From Motacilla alba alba (lineage: Eukaryota; Chordata; Aves; Passeriformes; Motacillidae), in assembly GCF_015832195.1 (NCBI RefSeq), contig NC_052019.1, positions 44,705,016 to 44,769,015 on the forward strand: a DNA stretch of 64,000 nt, in the 5' to 3' direction. How positions within the stretch are numbered: position 1 is the stretch's first letter; each line of letters starts with the position of its first letter. Shown piece by piece: positions 23,314-44,100 of this stretch. The notes beneath the pieces are model-generated. The model was not told where the DNA came from. It did no database searches and worked only from the letters and a program-made list of their open reading frames with translations. Position numbers and translations under genes: made by a program.

Positions 23314-25127
23314 AGCATCTGACAAGACCAAACTGGTACACTGCGAGGAAATTCTTCCCTTGGACAAGCCCACTCCTTTTTCCATCAGCACACCTGGACA
23401 GCTCAGTTATGGCTTCAGGCCTCCCCCCCCTGAAAAACACAAAAATGTCTTGCATTTGGCCTTCAAAAATCAGCAGAATCTCTAAACAAGCCGCATTTCA
23501 TTATACTTTTTCATTTCAGCTGTGTACATGCCACACAACTTTACTCTTTTGATACAAAAAGGTCACCAGTTTATTATCCCATGCTTTCCTATGCTACATT
23601 AAATGCCAGCCATGTCTTTTAATAACTGATGGAAGTTAATAACTGATAAGTAGAAAAACAAAAGCAGAAAATTCATTAAAAAGTAGAATTATTCTCTAGA
23701 GCCAATGTGAGGGCTGGGAGAGAAGCCAGGGCCTTTATCTTGAGCCTTGAAAAGTCACTTGGGGCAAGATTTTATTACATGTCCATGCAGCTTTGAGATA
23801 CTGACACATGGAGACTCTGGGATGCTACATCAATGGCCTCAAGCTCTGAAGTATGCTAGATCCTGCCCCGGCTGCTTTCCAAACAGTCCCTCTTTCCAGG
23901 CCCTTGTAACAGAAACTGCTACACCCGTCTGAGTTGCAGCCAGGGAGGCCAGCCCAGAATACCAGCAACGCCCTTCAACAACAGAAGTCCCCCAGTGCCA
24001 GTCATTAAAAACAAATTCATAGCCGATCACTTTGTTTGAGGCAAAAAGGTGGCACACGTGTGCCTGACCTCTGCAGCTGCTCAAACAGAGCTGCTGCTTG
24101 GTGCAGTGAAACAGGGCAACCTGCATTTTCTTCTGTCAGGCTAACAAGCTGCTCTCTACATCCAGTGCATGAATCCTCCTCTCCCTGTTAAGGCACACAG
24201 CATCTCCAAAGAGACAGGAGGTCTTCACATGACTTAGACTAGGCCTATAAAGAAACAGAGCACTTTAAAATACAAATACATATTTTACAGGCACAGCTCC
24301 AATTGAAGAAAGGAAGAGCAGCATTGTTTCTCACATCTGAAGTGCTAGAGGGACTTACTGGGAGCACTTTGACAGAGCTTTGCAGATGGCAGCACACACA
24401 AAACAAGGTGTTTTTCCTACATCTTTACATCCCCAGAAATTACGTACCTTGAATTCTATCTCATATTACTTGTTAGGAGCTAAGTTGCTTGGTAGAACCC
24501 AAACACAGTCTGAGATGCTTTCTGCCACAGATATTACCTGTTCCAGTTTACTCTGCAGCAGCACGCAAGATCCTACATGGCGTTCTTGTCAGTGGGCACC
24601 TAATTTATCATACACTGCATTAGCCTTCAAGGCTTCATAGACTAAATTTGACATAATGAAAAACATGTCCAAGACCTCCATGCTGCAGCTGTTTAGACTC
24701 TAGCTGTACTTTCAGCCACAGTTCAGGAGATCAGTCCCTCTGATAGAAACATGCAGAGTACCAAATGAAGGTCCCACTTGGTTCACTGACTCCCTGTGAG
24801 ACTTTCTGTCTGAGCTCTCTCTCGGGTAACTTGCTTCCTACTTAGGCGGCATAGAACGGAAGAACGGATTCTTTTCCTTTCCATGCTCTGCTGCTGATTA
24901 TTCAAAGGCAACAATGCCAGGCAAATGTGGGACAAGAGCACTGTGATGGCATCTAAGGGTCAAGTATGAAAAGGACCTGGTGTCAGGCTTCTTTAGGCTG
25001 GCTACCAGAGCACTTGGCTGTCACAGACACAGCTGAAGGGGGCAGTCAGTTCACCCTAGAGAGTACCCACCCCTTAGCCATGCCCATGTGCCTTTCCCTG
25101 AAGCTGCTAAGGCACTTGGAGAGAACA

Positions 25128-25345
25128 GAATCATGAAGCAGCTGAGGCAGAAAGGGAACTCCGGAGATCATCTAGCCCAAAACCTCTGCTCAAAACAAGC
25201 ATAGCTGGATGAGGGTGCTGAGGATCATGTCCAACCGTGTTTTGAGTATCTCCAAGGATGGACACTCCATAACTTCTCCTGACAATCTGGTTCAAAGTTC
25301 AAGTACTCTCATAGTAAATAAGTTTTTTCTTACATTCATCATGCT
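25128..25345 (-). repeat. CR1 LINE 3' fragment
   Basis: The plus strand carries the reversed CR1 signature: AGAATCATGAAG, GGAGATCATCTAGCCCAAAA, GGATCATGTCCAACCGTGTTTTGAGTATCTCCAAGGATGG (in parts), then AAGTTTTTTCTTACATTCATC. Well diverged, so an old insertion. Confidence 0.85.
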
Positions 25346-28300
25346 GTAGCATAGGAGACATCACTTCCTAGCACAGTCCCTCCATCAGGTCTGTCCACTG
25401 GAGAAGGAATGTTGCCATCAGCAGCCCCCTGTGGTATGCAGGTCATCTGCTGGCCTGGAGAACAGTGCCAGACTGTCTGAGTCACAGCTCCAAAGGCTGC
25501 TGGTGATCCCAAGGGCCTGGTGAAGGTCAGAGATGTGTGACAATTGCTGCTTGTTTGTATTGATTTGCAAAGAACAATCTGTGCTTAAATGGCTCTGGAT
25601 GCCAGGCTGATGGCAGGTCCTTCCTCAAGTAAGGGACAGCCAGGTGGCACAACTGGAAGGTGGAAAGCACAGGCACAGAAGGGACAAACATCACATAGCA
25701 AACACAACCCTGGTTTACTGCAGGGAGGAAGTAATTCAGTAGCTAATCAAATGAATTGGAGATATGCCATGTATTTTCTCAGACCTATGCATGGTTATAT
25801 AAAAAAAAGAGTTGCATTTCTGGGGTGACAAGTTCCTCAAAGCTTTTTCTCTTTCTTTATTGAAACAATTTTTTTTTTTGCACCTGTGAAAAAGCTACAA
25901 ACAATGAATGGCTAACAAAAAGGAAGTGTGATTTAAGAAAGGGTTCAATTAGAAATGAAATTAAAGATAAAGCAGATTAACCACTGTATGTTCTATTTGT
26001 TTCTGAAGTCTTCTAACCAGATGTGTTTTGAAAAGTTTTCTTTGCAGCAGTAATAAATCAGATACCCAGCAAGCTGAAATACTGATAGCTTTGTTTTTAG
26101 AAGGATGCTGTTTAGCCACGCATACAAAAGATCATAAGAATTATTCTTCTCTTCAGTTCTTCACTTCAAACCCTTTGACAGAAATTCCACCCACATAGCC
26201 AAATACAACCACACCAGCTGAGCATATCTTTGGGTCATGGCACAGCTACCAATGTAACTCAATGCTCATAGATGCTCTATGTGTTACATACACAACACAG
26301 GCTCTGTCAGAAAATCAGCACAAAGCTGTTTTCTAAGCCGTAAAAAATATTTGTTAAAATTTTGTGTCTGTAACACTCCCTTTCTTGTACTGGACCCAGC
26401 AAAATGTGACAAAAGGGCTACACTTCTTTCAAACAAACAGCCACCTTCCCATCTGTAGCCAACATGGCATGTCCTATAATACTGCAATAAAGCTGTTGCT
26501 TTAAAATTCCTTTTTATTCTCTTAAATAACCTCAATTTTCAAGTTCATCCTGCTGGCTGTTAGGTATTATAGACCAGGATTGATGAACTCCAGCATGTAG
26601 TTCCCTTCCAGCTCAGAACACAGTACAATTTGTACCAAGTTTCCCATTATGACAAGAAACAGACAAGAAGCAATCTGATCAGCACCTTCAATCTACAAGA
26701 ATCATCAGGAATTGTCAATATAGGAGACCAAAGAATGCCACTGCAAACCTCACTATCTTTATCATATCAAGCTCTCAAAATTACTTCTGCTCTGCTATCT
26801 TGTTTGCAAGAAGGCTGACAAGCTCAGAAAACTGACCCACAATGCCAAAAATACCTGACCATGTGCCTTCCCAGCCTACTCTTCCACAGGACAAAGCTCT
26901 AGCTTTGTTGCTGCAGATAAGCAGACAAAACCTGCTCAGCCCTTGCTCTCACAGCCACAGCCTACTGTACTTAACACACTTAGAGGGGAGAGAGGGACAC
27001 CAAGCTTTCCGACAGAAGAAGCCTACAACTCAGGCAGTGCTGCAGATACCTGTGCTTAAAGCCTCCAGCTTTAAGCAGCTGCAGCCTCCCCAGATTTTGC
27101 AAGCAAACTGTGTAGCACCTTTGCATCTTCAAGGCAGCAGGAACACAGTGCCTTGTCCTCCAGCTCCTCTCTAGTGAGTTGAAGCAGAGCACCACCAGGT
27201 GCCATGGTCCTAAGGCTCTTGTACAATACAATTCACCCTCTAGTGGATGACACAGGACCTGTTGACCTGCACATAAATTTGGGTAACCACTGGCCAGGTG
27301 GGTAAATTCTAGTCCTAGTCTGGATGACATTTTGCTCATCTAACAGCTTCTAACAATCAAAAAAGCCAGATGATTCAGAGAACATAAAAGCCAGCACATA
27401 AATCCATGGTACAGAATCAGTGTAAGGTTCTAAAACAGAGAAGTCTCCAATTTACAGTTTCTGGGATGCAGGAATACTAAGTACATGAAACAGAAGGTAA
27501 ATTTAACAGATTTTATTAAATTTACATATAAATTACATTCCTGTGTGTTATGCATGATTGTATAGCTAGAAATATCCCATTCTGCCTTAAGCGAAGATGT
27601 TAATTCCTCTAAAAGCACAGATGAGAAACACTGCAGCTTGTAGCTTCATAAATTGGTGAAAATGCAGCTTCAAAGAAATACAAGTCTGCTATACCACCTA
27701 AACCAAATAAAAATTTTTGGCTTCAGATTTCCTTAATTTCCCAAGTAAGGGATTCAGACCCATCATGTCCAACCATACGAATATTCCCTTGGATGAAGTC
27801 TGTTCTTTCAAATGCTTTTCTTGATTGTCACCATTTTTACTGCTTTGCATCACCAAGAAGCCTCAGAGCATATGAACTACATTGCTTCCAGAAGAAACTG
27901 GAACTGAAATTTCCAGATGCTATAAGGAGATTCTCCACAAGGTCATCCAAAATAAAGCCTTCCAAAACATACCCCAAGTAGATGCCAGATTCTCTTAACC
28001 CCCACTCCTCCTGGCTGCATGGTGCTGGGACTCAGCAATAAGGGAGATCAGGTACTGTATCTCTACAAGTATTCCCTCAGAAATGGCAGTTCCTTAAGCA
28101 AATGACAAGTTGAGTTTTTAAGTTTTGTTTGCACCACTTTGGAGAATGAGATTTACTCCAGCCCTTGAGACTGAGCTAAATGCTTAAGGCTTTCTGATAT
28201 AGTACCCAAAAGAAGCAAATTGGGAAGTTCACAGATTCAAAATGAATTTTTTGGACATCTACTTATGTATTTTGGGGAATCAGTGAGAAAGCTGGTATTT

Positions 28301-28721
28301 GCAATCCTAAAAATGTGAAGTGTGCAAGTTACAATGAAATCAAACAGATGGAGAAACCATTATGTCCTTTGAAAACCCAAGCCTGAAGTGGTTTGAAAAC
28401 TGAAAATCCATAGTATTTTGTAATGATATTTATGAAGACAAGTATAAAATTTCATCCATCATCCTGGCAAGACACGTGCTACAACCAAGAAAAAAAAATC
28501 ATATATACTTGTCATATACCAGTTTTAAACTTCCTCTAACAAGCAATATATGTCAAAGACATGTTTGGCTGAAGAGGCTGAAATGAAATTTGTTGGGCTG
28601 TGACCTATGGAACCAGTCTGACTGTGTTTGTTCCCTATGTAGAAATTAAACCACCAAGTTTGTTTCTAAAGTTCACAGCATTCCACAAGAAAAGTTCTTG
28701 GAGGGGAAAAAAGAAAATCAA

Positions 28722-28759
28722 GTGCCAGGTATAAGTACAAGTGCCAGGTATAAGTACAA
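28722..28759. repeat. Perfect 19-bp tandem duplication
   Basis: GTGCCAGGTATAAGTACAA occurs twice without mismatch (28722-28740 and 28741-28759), intergenic. Confidence 0.9.
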
Positions 28760-29781
28760 GTATAGAACACAACAACTGCAGACCTTCTGTGGACTTCCAA
28801 CTATTCCAGTACCTCCAGTGAGGCTCTTGAAAAACTGTTCTCTGGACTGACAATCAGATCACAGGACATGTAATCAAAATACTTCTGTAATCACTGCTCT
28901 GGAGGGATCACTGCTCTATTTGGGCAGCACTGGCAGCGAGCTGCACAGTCCAGAGGGGATCCCTGAGCTGCCATTGACTTTGCCAGCTGTCCAGTGCTCA
29001 ACTTGAATGACACTCTGATCCTAAGACTATAACCACTGAGGGCCTGTTTCCCCCAGCCCTTCTAACTAAGAGCATACTGAAAGCCTGCTGTTTGCCTTTT
29101 CTAGCCTGGCAGAAGGTTCTTTTCTGCTTGCCATGCTGGACCAGCTCTGAATCTTGGCAGTGTGGCCAGTATCTCCTCTCCTGAGTGCTTTCCCTTCTGA
29201 CCATAGAGGGAGAAAAGAGCAGTTGAGTGGCTCATTATCCAGCAATTAAGTCCACAGCACTTGCTGTTGTTAGGATCAGGATCCACATAAAGTTGGAAAG
29301 CTTGCAGATACACCGAGAGCATCCCTACCAAGAATAGGTGTGTTCTGCTGCTGGCTTGTAGAAAGCATTGGATATCTACCTGACAGAAGGTAGACCTGTT
29401 TCTGCCCAGGCTGACAGAAACATGGGCTCCTGAAATCATGAAGCCAGAGAGAACATGAGGTTTGTGTGGCTGAGATCAAATGAGTCAGCTACAGTCTGGC
29501 AATGCAACACAGGCAATTCTTACTTCCTGTGAGAATAGAGAGCTCTGTACATAAGATTTCTGGGTCTGTCAGAAGTTCTGTCCTGCTCTGAAGGACGGGG
29601 ATATTTCCACTGTAATGCAAAAGCTTTTTTTTTTTTTACAGGATATAGCTAAAGATGCACATAAAAATTATAAAGACTTGAGAACAGCATTCACAAGAAT
29701 AAGAAGTTTGAGAAGTTTTTTTTGACGAAGGTCATACTGAGATTGTTTCAATCATCCATCCTGCACAAAAGGCAAAGGACT

Positions 29782-29787
29782 TTTATT
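29782..29787 (-). terminator. Candidate polyadenylation signal AATAAA for the TMPRSS11E-like gene
   Basis: AATAAA on the minus strand, about 820 nt after the stop codon, followed about 15-25 nt later by a T/G-rich stretch (CCTTTTGTGC). It is the first canonical hexamer I see downstream. The 3' end is not otherwise supported. Confidence 0.35.
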
Positions 29788-30606
29788 CAGCAAAATACAG
29801 TCTGGAAAGATAAAACTGGAAATTAATTCAGCCAAATATTGTGCTATGACAACAAACTGGTATGAATATAAGGTGGTTTTTGGTCTTAAGTCCAGAAATC
29901 ACTCCCCTGGCAAATGCTGCGGTAGAGACTGTTTATATGAAACGATGAACAGGCATACGTTCACTTGTTCAAAGAAGGTGGACACAAGCTGGTGTTTTCC
30001 ACTAATTTCTTCCTCAGGCAAGGAAAAGTTCTCTATTCACTTAATTAACAATTCAATGTGATATTAGGAACCAGGACTTCTCTAAGCCATCTTCCATTCT
30101 TCATATAGTGCAGTTCCTGGAATGATGCAGGAGAAAGCTCAAGAATTCAGAAGAACAGCAGCCTTGGAGTCAGGGCCTGGATTGTAGCTTTTCTATGGAT
30201 AGATAGGGTTTTGTGAGCACACAGCAAATGGATGGGCCAGGTTTCAGTTACAGCTTGTCTCAGATGCTGGCAGATGATTGTTCGGGCTCAAACACTTTGC
30301 TTGGGTATAAAAGCTGGGGCCAAGACATGTGGCCATGTAGAAAAAAGGGTCAATATATTGCATATAGATGAAGGCAATTGTCCCTCTGACAGAGTACTTC
30401 CTGAACAAACAAATGTCACATGGATCAAGTCCATTCCTGTCTGGCTGTAGGCCAAATCAATTTCAAGTCCCAGACTGCTCCAAGCTTACAGGTACTTTAT
30501 ACACGACCACAAGCTAAGCCAGCAGCTGCTTAGAGGGTGACCACAGAGCAGGATGTGTCAGAGGAATAGCTGTATGCAGCCCACAGAACTTAACCTGCTC
30601 CAGGTT

Positions 30607-37582
<6,976 letters not shown>

Positions 37583-39078
37583 CTGTATTGAAGAAAGCAA
37601 CATGGAGAAATTCAACTCCAGTACAAAGACAATAGTTCATCCAGAGTCTAATCATATCTGGCACAGCTTAGCTCAGCTGAAAAACCCCACAGAATGAGGT
37701 AGGTTGGGAAAGACCTCTGGACTCCGAGGGCTGACTGTTTAAACTAAGCCCCATTAAAGTAGGTTGTTCCAGACCTTGTCCAGTCAAGTTTTTTGGTATA
37801 CCCAAGAGAAAGAAAACTCAGTCTCCCAAGATCTCTGGTCCAGTCACTGTCCATCCTCATGGCAAAAGCTTTTCCTTCATATTTAGTCAGAATTTCCTGT
37901 GTTCTAACTTGCCTCTGTTGCCTCACATACACACCAAGAAAAAGGTCTGCAGGAATTGCTAGTAGAGACAATTTCACTTCAAGAAATCATACACAGATTT
38001 CAGATGCAGCCAACTGCCCACACAGGTATTTAAACTGAACATAAATGTAATAATTCATGACTAATGAAACAACCTCTGCCCCAAGGATACTCTAGACAAC
38101 CAAAGATCCCGCATAATACATAGCTTTGGTTATATTTAGTTGGTATGAATAGTTAACATTTGTTGAGTCCCTACAGGGTTTGGGGCTTACTGCTCCAAAG
38201 CCACACATATACTGAAAGCAACCACACCCTGTCTCCTGCCAGACAATCTATAGAGAAAGAGATACTTGTGTGTAAAGGTAACATGGCAACAAGATCCAGT
38301 AGTAACTCTCTGAAAGCCACAAGGAGACCTGTAAAATGGTAGAGAACTTGACTCACACATGGACAGAGGCACAGAAGACTTTTTCCTCCACTTACATCCT
38401 CCAGTGCAGCATTAAGCAACAGAACATTAGGAAAACTGCATTTTTGTGCATGCCCTCAGTAGCTTTATTGTAGGATGATGCAAAACCTTATGCACAATTA
38501 TTAAAGATCCCAAATAACTCCACAGCACACCACGTGATAATCATCATGCCACATACTGAGTCTCTGCAACATTGTCTGCATTGGAACATGGTATCTGAAA
38601 AACACCTGAGATAATCTCTCAGATATACTGGAGAGACAAATGGCAGCAGCCAGCCCTCAGGAGGAGGACTGGCTGGCTAATCACTATGCTCTTTACACCC
38701 CCTGATCCATGCTGGTATTGCTGTGAACCAGACATACTAAATGCTGCTTTCCCCTTTTCAGGCCTATGGCACAGCCATCTCTGAGCAAAATCTGAGAAGA
38801 TGCAGGAAGGAAGAGGAAGAAAGGCAGGCAGAGAGAATAAGTCTTTGCAGGTTTTCTGACTATAACATGGAAAAGAAGAAATCACAGTGAAAGCAGAGCA
38901 GGTTAACAGCAGGGGCTCCATCTCAGGAAATGAGCTGAGTGGGCAGATGAGCAGTAAAGGTGAGGGTCTGGCACACAAATCCAAGACAGCAAAAGGCAGT
39001 GAAGTGGTCAGAGAGGGGGACACTGTTATACCCTCTGCTCTGATGAGAAGAAAACTAAGTAAAGCCACAAGCAGGAAA

Positions 39079-39176
39079 TGGCAAAAAAAAAAAAAAAACA
39101 AACAGGAAAAAAAAAACCAAAAACAAACAACAAACCAACCCCCCCTCCCGCATCCCCCCCCCCACCAAAAAAATCC
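39079..39176. repeat. A/C-rich low-complexity tract
   Basis: Poly(A) runs, AAACAAAC-type repeats and C runs over about 100 bp. It creates a long hydrophobic frame on the minus strand (to 38619) that is not a gene. Confidence 0.9.
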
Positions 39177-40622
39177 CAGCAACCAGACAGCACTACCGAG
39201 AGGTCAGGAGGCAGCAAGGGTGTATTCAAGCAAGAGACAGGAAAGCTGGAAGAAACTTAAAGTTTGATCTCCTCATATAAAACCTTGGTTTTTGCTAGTA
39301 AGAGTGCTAGCCAAATGGGCAAATTTTTTACCCATTCAAAGAGGTGGCATACTGGAAAGAAAAGGTTAACATAGAGGAGCTTCAGCCAGCATCACAACCG
39401 CAGGTAGTCACAAGCAGCAAAATATACAGGACAGGTGACCAAGATCAAGACTTCTGCTTCAGATTCACATATTATGGAGAAAGCCAGTATCTCTCCTTCT
39501 GTTGCTCCTACTTTACTGGGGCAAGTTCTGCTCTCGCATTGCACAGCCTGTTTTACTCCACCAGACTGGCTCAGTTTCCTGATGTCAAGGCTCTAGGGCA
39601 GTTGATAGGAGTCTGAAAACCCAGGCTGGCCAAGATTACTCCTTTGAAAACTACAAGTTGCAATAAGCACATAAATGACACCCACCAGAACTCAACTGGC
39701 TTCACTGAGGCCTTGACTTCTAACCATTCAAATAAAAACCTAAAACCAGTGGAACGGTTCTGCCTCAGTTTCTTCAGTATGCTGCAGCCTTCTATGGAAC
39801 ACTCCCATATTCATCTCACAGCATTTCCCAGTCCCAGGGAATTGCAACATATCTCATGGGCAGTCAATTACTACTCTTGAGGGCAAGCCTCTTGGCTAAT
39901 CAGAACAGCCCACTATGGAAACGTGCCTCTGACCCTCCTCAGTAGCCACATCTCATGCTTGAAAGAGGCAGCCTTTCCATTTCACTTTGCTCTCCTCACT
40001 GGAGAGCTTTTGCTTCCAGCCTGAGCCCCTCCCATCCATCTCAATCAGACTGGTTCCCTGTCCTGCAGCTGTCCCCACTCCAAGGGCTTCCACCTGAATG
40101 GCAATTGGAGCACCATCCCTCCACTGCTCTTGGCACACAGAACACACAGCACAGCCCTGGCAGTGTATGGCTGACTCTGCAGATATTGAGGCAACTGTGC
40201 TCTTGGATCATAACTGCGCATTTTGTGAACCATATCCAGAGAGACTTCCTCAAAACATGGCCTTATGCCAAAGCTACAAAGCTCAAGATTAAAAAAACTG
40301 AGCATCTCCATGTCTGTGAGACTCTTGCTCTCACAGGCAGCACTGTCCTTCCAGCCATCTGTCTCTATTTCCTTTTTGTGCAAATACCAGCTACAGCCAC
40401 GAACACTGGCAGCACAGACCCCTTTCTCCTCCAATATTTCAGAACTGCTTGCTCTCCACAAGTCACACAGGCTCACAAAGGGAAACAGAAATCTTAGGAA
40501 GTGCTGCAGTGCTGAGGGAAATGGAAACATGGTAGATAAGGAATAAAACCCTACACTACACCACTTCTGATACTGATTTCACTTAACATTTTTTTTTAAG
40601 AAAAAGCTTTAAAGCACTCATA

Positions 40623-41185
40623 TCATAGAATCATAGAATGGTTTGTTTTGGAATAGACTCTTAAAAAGCATCTAGTTCCAACACCCTTGCTAGGGGCAGG
40701 AACACTTTGCACTTGACAAGGTTGCTCAGAGCCCCACCCAGTGTGGCCATGAACACTTCCAGCCAGGGATGGGGCATCCACAGCTTTTCTGGGAAACCTG
40801 TTCAAGTGCCTCACCACCTTCACAGTGAAGAATTTCTTCACAGTATCTCCCATGAGTCTTCTCTTTTCCAGGCTGAACTGCCACAAATCTCTCAAGTCTG
40901 TCTTCACAGGAGAACTGTTCCAGCCATTTGATGATCTTCACAACCGTTCTCTGGCCTTGCTCCAAAAGGTCCATGTCCTTCCTATGTTCAGCTTATCCAG
41001 AGCTGGATGAGTACTCCAGTACTCCGCAAGAGCAGAGTAGAATGACCTCCCTCAGACTGCTGGCCACTGTTCTTTTGATGCAGCCCAGCTCACAGTTGGC
41101 TTTCTGAGCTGTGAGTGCACATTTCTGGGTCATGTTGAGCTTTTCATCCACCAACATCCAGGAGGTGTCAACCAACATCCACATA
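40623..41185 (-). repeat. CR1 LINE 3' fragment
   Basis: The plus strand begins TCATAGAATCATAGAATGG, the reverse complement of the CR1 3' terminal repeats. It continues through landmarks such as CATCTAGTTCCAACACCC, GAACACTTCCAGCCAGGGAT and CCTGTTCAAGTGCCTCACCA, up to the AACATCCAGGAGGTGT region. About 560 bp, 5'-truncated, lying upstream of the TMPRSS11E-like membrane exon. Open frames here are decayed LINE sequence. Confidence 0.9.
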
Positions 41186-44100
41186 CAGGTAATTAATTTG
41201 TATATAGGATATACAAATTAAAGTGGAAATATATCTTCAAAACCAAAACAGTTTCCTCCCTTTAGCAGGATGGTTTTGACTTCCATCTTGCTAAGTAACA
41301 GAATAGAATAAAAAACCAAAAAGCTTTTGCAATGAAAGCACCAAGACTCATCAACTCCCACAGTGTACAGTTACCAGTATCCTTCAACTGTAATGTCTGT
41401 GTGTGGGAGCCAGCTCAGTAGCCCCCATGTTTTGCTGTTTGGTTTTCTTCTATTTCATCTCACAACTAGGCATGCCTAGCTTTGCTGAGACAGAGGCTAG
41501 GATGGTTACTGAGAGACAGTTCAGGTTATATCCACTCAATGCTTTCATTATGCATACACATTTCACCTCCAACCAGCTCTTCAGTCCCCTAGCCTTTTTT
41601 GTTATGGTGCCACAGAGGGCAGGACTACCAGAATAACCACCTTGACAGGGATTCCTGTGCTTGGGACATGCTGCTCCATAGTTATATAATTTAGTGGCAG
41701 GTGGATCCCCCTGTTTAGGAATTAGACATGGTCTTCTCCGCACTCTAGTAACCAAGCAAATTCTGCTCCACCCAGCAACACTCAATGGCCAGAGAAACAC
41801 TGATCCTCTGCAGTGCTGATGAAAGCCTCCACCATGGATACATCCTTCCTTTCTTCCTGTAGCAAAGAGACATTGCTTAACAGACAGGCATTCTCCTCAG
41901 ACCCCAAATACCACAGCTGTGTGATGCCTTCTAGAGTTCGCACAGCCTCACGTTTCTTGTTTCCTTATATCGCAGACTTTGACTTTTTTTTACTGCCCAA
42001 ACTCCAGTGAGCTGCAAATTAACTCTTAGCAGGGCAGGAATCCAGCATTCACCCTCTAGCATGAATGAGATAACGCAAATTCCACAGGAGCAAACCCTAC
42101 CAAGAGATCAGACCCAGATGCCACTGGGAGATCTCAAAGGCCGAGTCCTCTCTGCTCTTAAAACCACCTTCTTGTGGTGTATATCTGGCAGCTTTCAGTC
42201 TGCAGTCAATTAGTGAGAAGTTTCAAACCCAAGATCCTTTCGTTCAGTACAGACCTGCTTATCTTGGCAATACTATCGTGAACATTAAACCTCCTCCAGC
42301 AATCTGTGTTCTCATTTAAAATATGCGTCATTCCCAAGGGGCCCAAGATAATCCATGAAGACAGCAGCATCTCTCCAGTTCATATCACAGCTTGGGTGAG
42401 CACAGGTTGGGAAGAGCAAATTATTAAATATCCCAGCTTACACACCTTGGCTCTGAGGCAAAGACTGTGATCACTAAAAAGTTATTCTGTACTGAAAAAA
42501 AAATCCAAATGAATGATTTTGAAAATAGATATATTGTAATATAATTAAGTCTTTAAAATGCACTAGAGTTCTGTTTAGAAAGAGATATATTAAATCAAAC
42601 CTTGATACAAGATATTTTAATAAGTGAAATACAGCAAGAAATAAAGCAACATTAATAGTTATTGGCATATAATGAAGAAGAGTTATACCGAAATTTTACA
42701 GAGGTAAAATTGGTCTTCCTTGTGAAACCAATGAGAAAGCACATAGGATTTCAGGTTGGACTTTTGATCAGCCCCAAATGAATTCTTTACCTTTGAATTT
42801 GAAATATTTATCCAAAAGTGAAAGACAAGCACAATACACAGGTAACAACCTGGTTTTGCCCCAAACCCTGTACCAATCTTCCTAAAAGGTTACTATATTC
42901 ATTCACAATGCAAGTGATGCAAGTTCAGCTCCCACCTCTGCCTGACAGGGTTTGATTCACTATATTGAGATTATCCATCTCTTCTGGTTGAGTTACTGTG
43001 TGTTACCAAAAGCTTCAACAAGAGCAATACCAGCAAACTGATCAGAATGCATCTGTTCAGACAAGAAAAGAAAGTGTAACTTTATCATGTGGCCCTAGTC
43101 ACCAAATTTCTGGATAAGCAGGCAACAGCTACTCTTTACAGATCTGCTCTTCATATTTTTTGACTTCTTAAATTAAAACCTTCTAGCATTCCCAACTAGA
43201 TTTGCTTTTAGATTAATCCAAATCAGGTTTTCTTGTACCATCTCTTCACTGAAAGTGTTTTGCCACGTTCCACAGAGAAAAAAACATACAACTTCTTCTA
43301 TGTGATCTGCTGCTGTCTTCCTATAACACATTTATTATTATATTTTTTATTATTATACCCCTGCCAACTGATAATCCAGTATTCTCAGAAGAGCCAGTGG
43401 CAGAGTTTGGGTGGCACATCTGATGGGGAGGGTCTCTCCATATTTATAGTCATGACCAGTTTTCCCAGCTGATAGATTCAGGTACATGCCTACAATCATT
43501 CTTCCTAGAAATAGGACCTTTCACAAGACAACTGAACAGACTAATCTGCTGGCCTGGTGAGTGTGATTTAAAAATCCAGACTAGATTCCTGGAGCTATTT
43601 ACCTTGCCAGAGTGGTTGGGAATGGCAGCAAATGGGATACATCTGGCTTACTCTAGGAGGCCTATAGAAAAAGCACAGGGCCACAAAGCAAGACTTGCTA
43701 ATTTCACTCCCACCTTTACCGCAAACAACCACACCGACCTAGCACTTCTTCTGTGCTCTTGTGGCATACTCAGGACACGCACTTCTAAAAGAATGGGACA
43801 ACAACCTCAGCTGCTTTGAGAACTGAAGCAGAAGAAGCTGGTGCCTGCCTAAGTACTGCCAGACCCTTGTTTGGATGAGGTCAGTTGCCTACCAGCCTCA
43901 ATTGCTCAATGTTTGATATCTCCTAAAGCATTCTGATACAATGAAAGAGTTCCAAACATTGAAGGTATCTGCTGAGGGAAATGAAGTGTGCGTTTTTCTA
44001 TGCGTCATACTAAATCAGCTTGATCTCCCCACACCCTTGAACAGCCCACAAAAACAGTAGGTGCTGCATGCCACCCCTCTGCAGTCAGATAAAGCATCAG

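Larger units (their letters stand above)
20926..29781. other. Intergenic, CR1 fragments, no confirmed gene
   Basis: Contains the CR1 pieces at 23.2 and 25.1 kb, the poly(C) run and a 19-bp duplication. Donor-like sites on the minus strand (about 21738, 22250 and 24443) lack convincing exons. Upstream exons of the gene ending at 20403 may lie here unrecognised. Confidence 0.5.

Noticed and set aside
23839..24126. Minus-strand frame with a somewhat protein-like middle
   Set aside because: No splice sites in consistent phase and no family match.
29541..29560. ATG-TAC-AGA on the minus strand as first exon of the left TMPRSS11 copy
   Set aside because: AG is followed by AG, not a GT or GC donor, and the frame stops soon after.
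38619..39182. 187-codon minus-strand frame
   Set aside because: Its start is the complement of an A/C-rich simple repeat, giving Phe/Gly/Trp-rich low complexity; no family resemblance.
39955..40530. Overlapping 180-codon plus and 161-codon minus frames
   Set aside because: Open on both strands at once with no recognisable domain; typical of GC-balanced non-coding DNA.
40726..40974. Open frames at 40.6-41.0 kb as genes
   Set aside because: They fall inside the CR1 LINE fragment.
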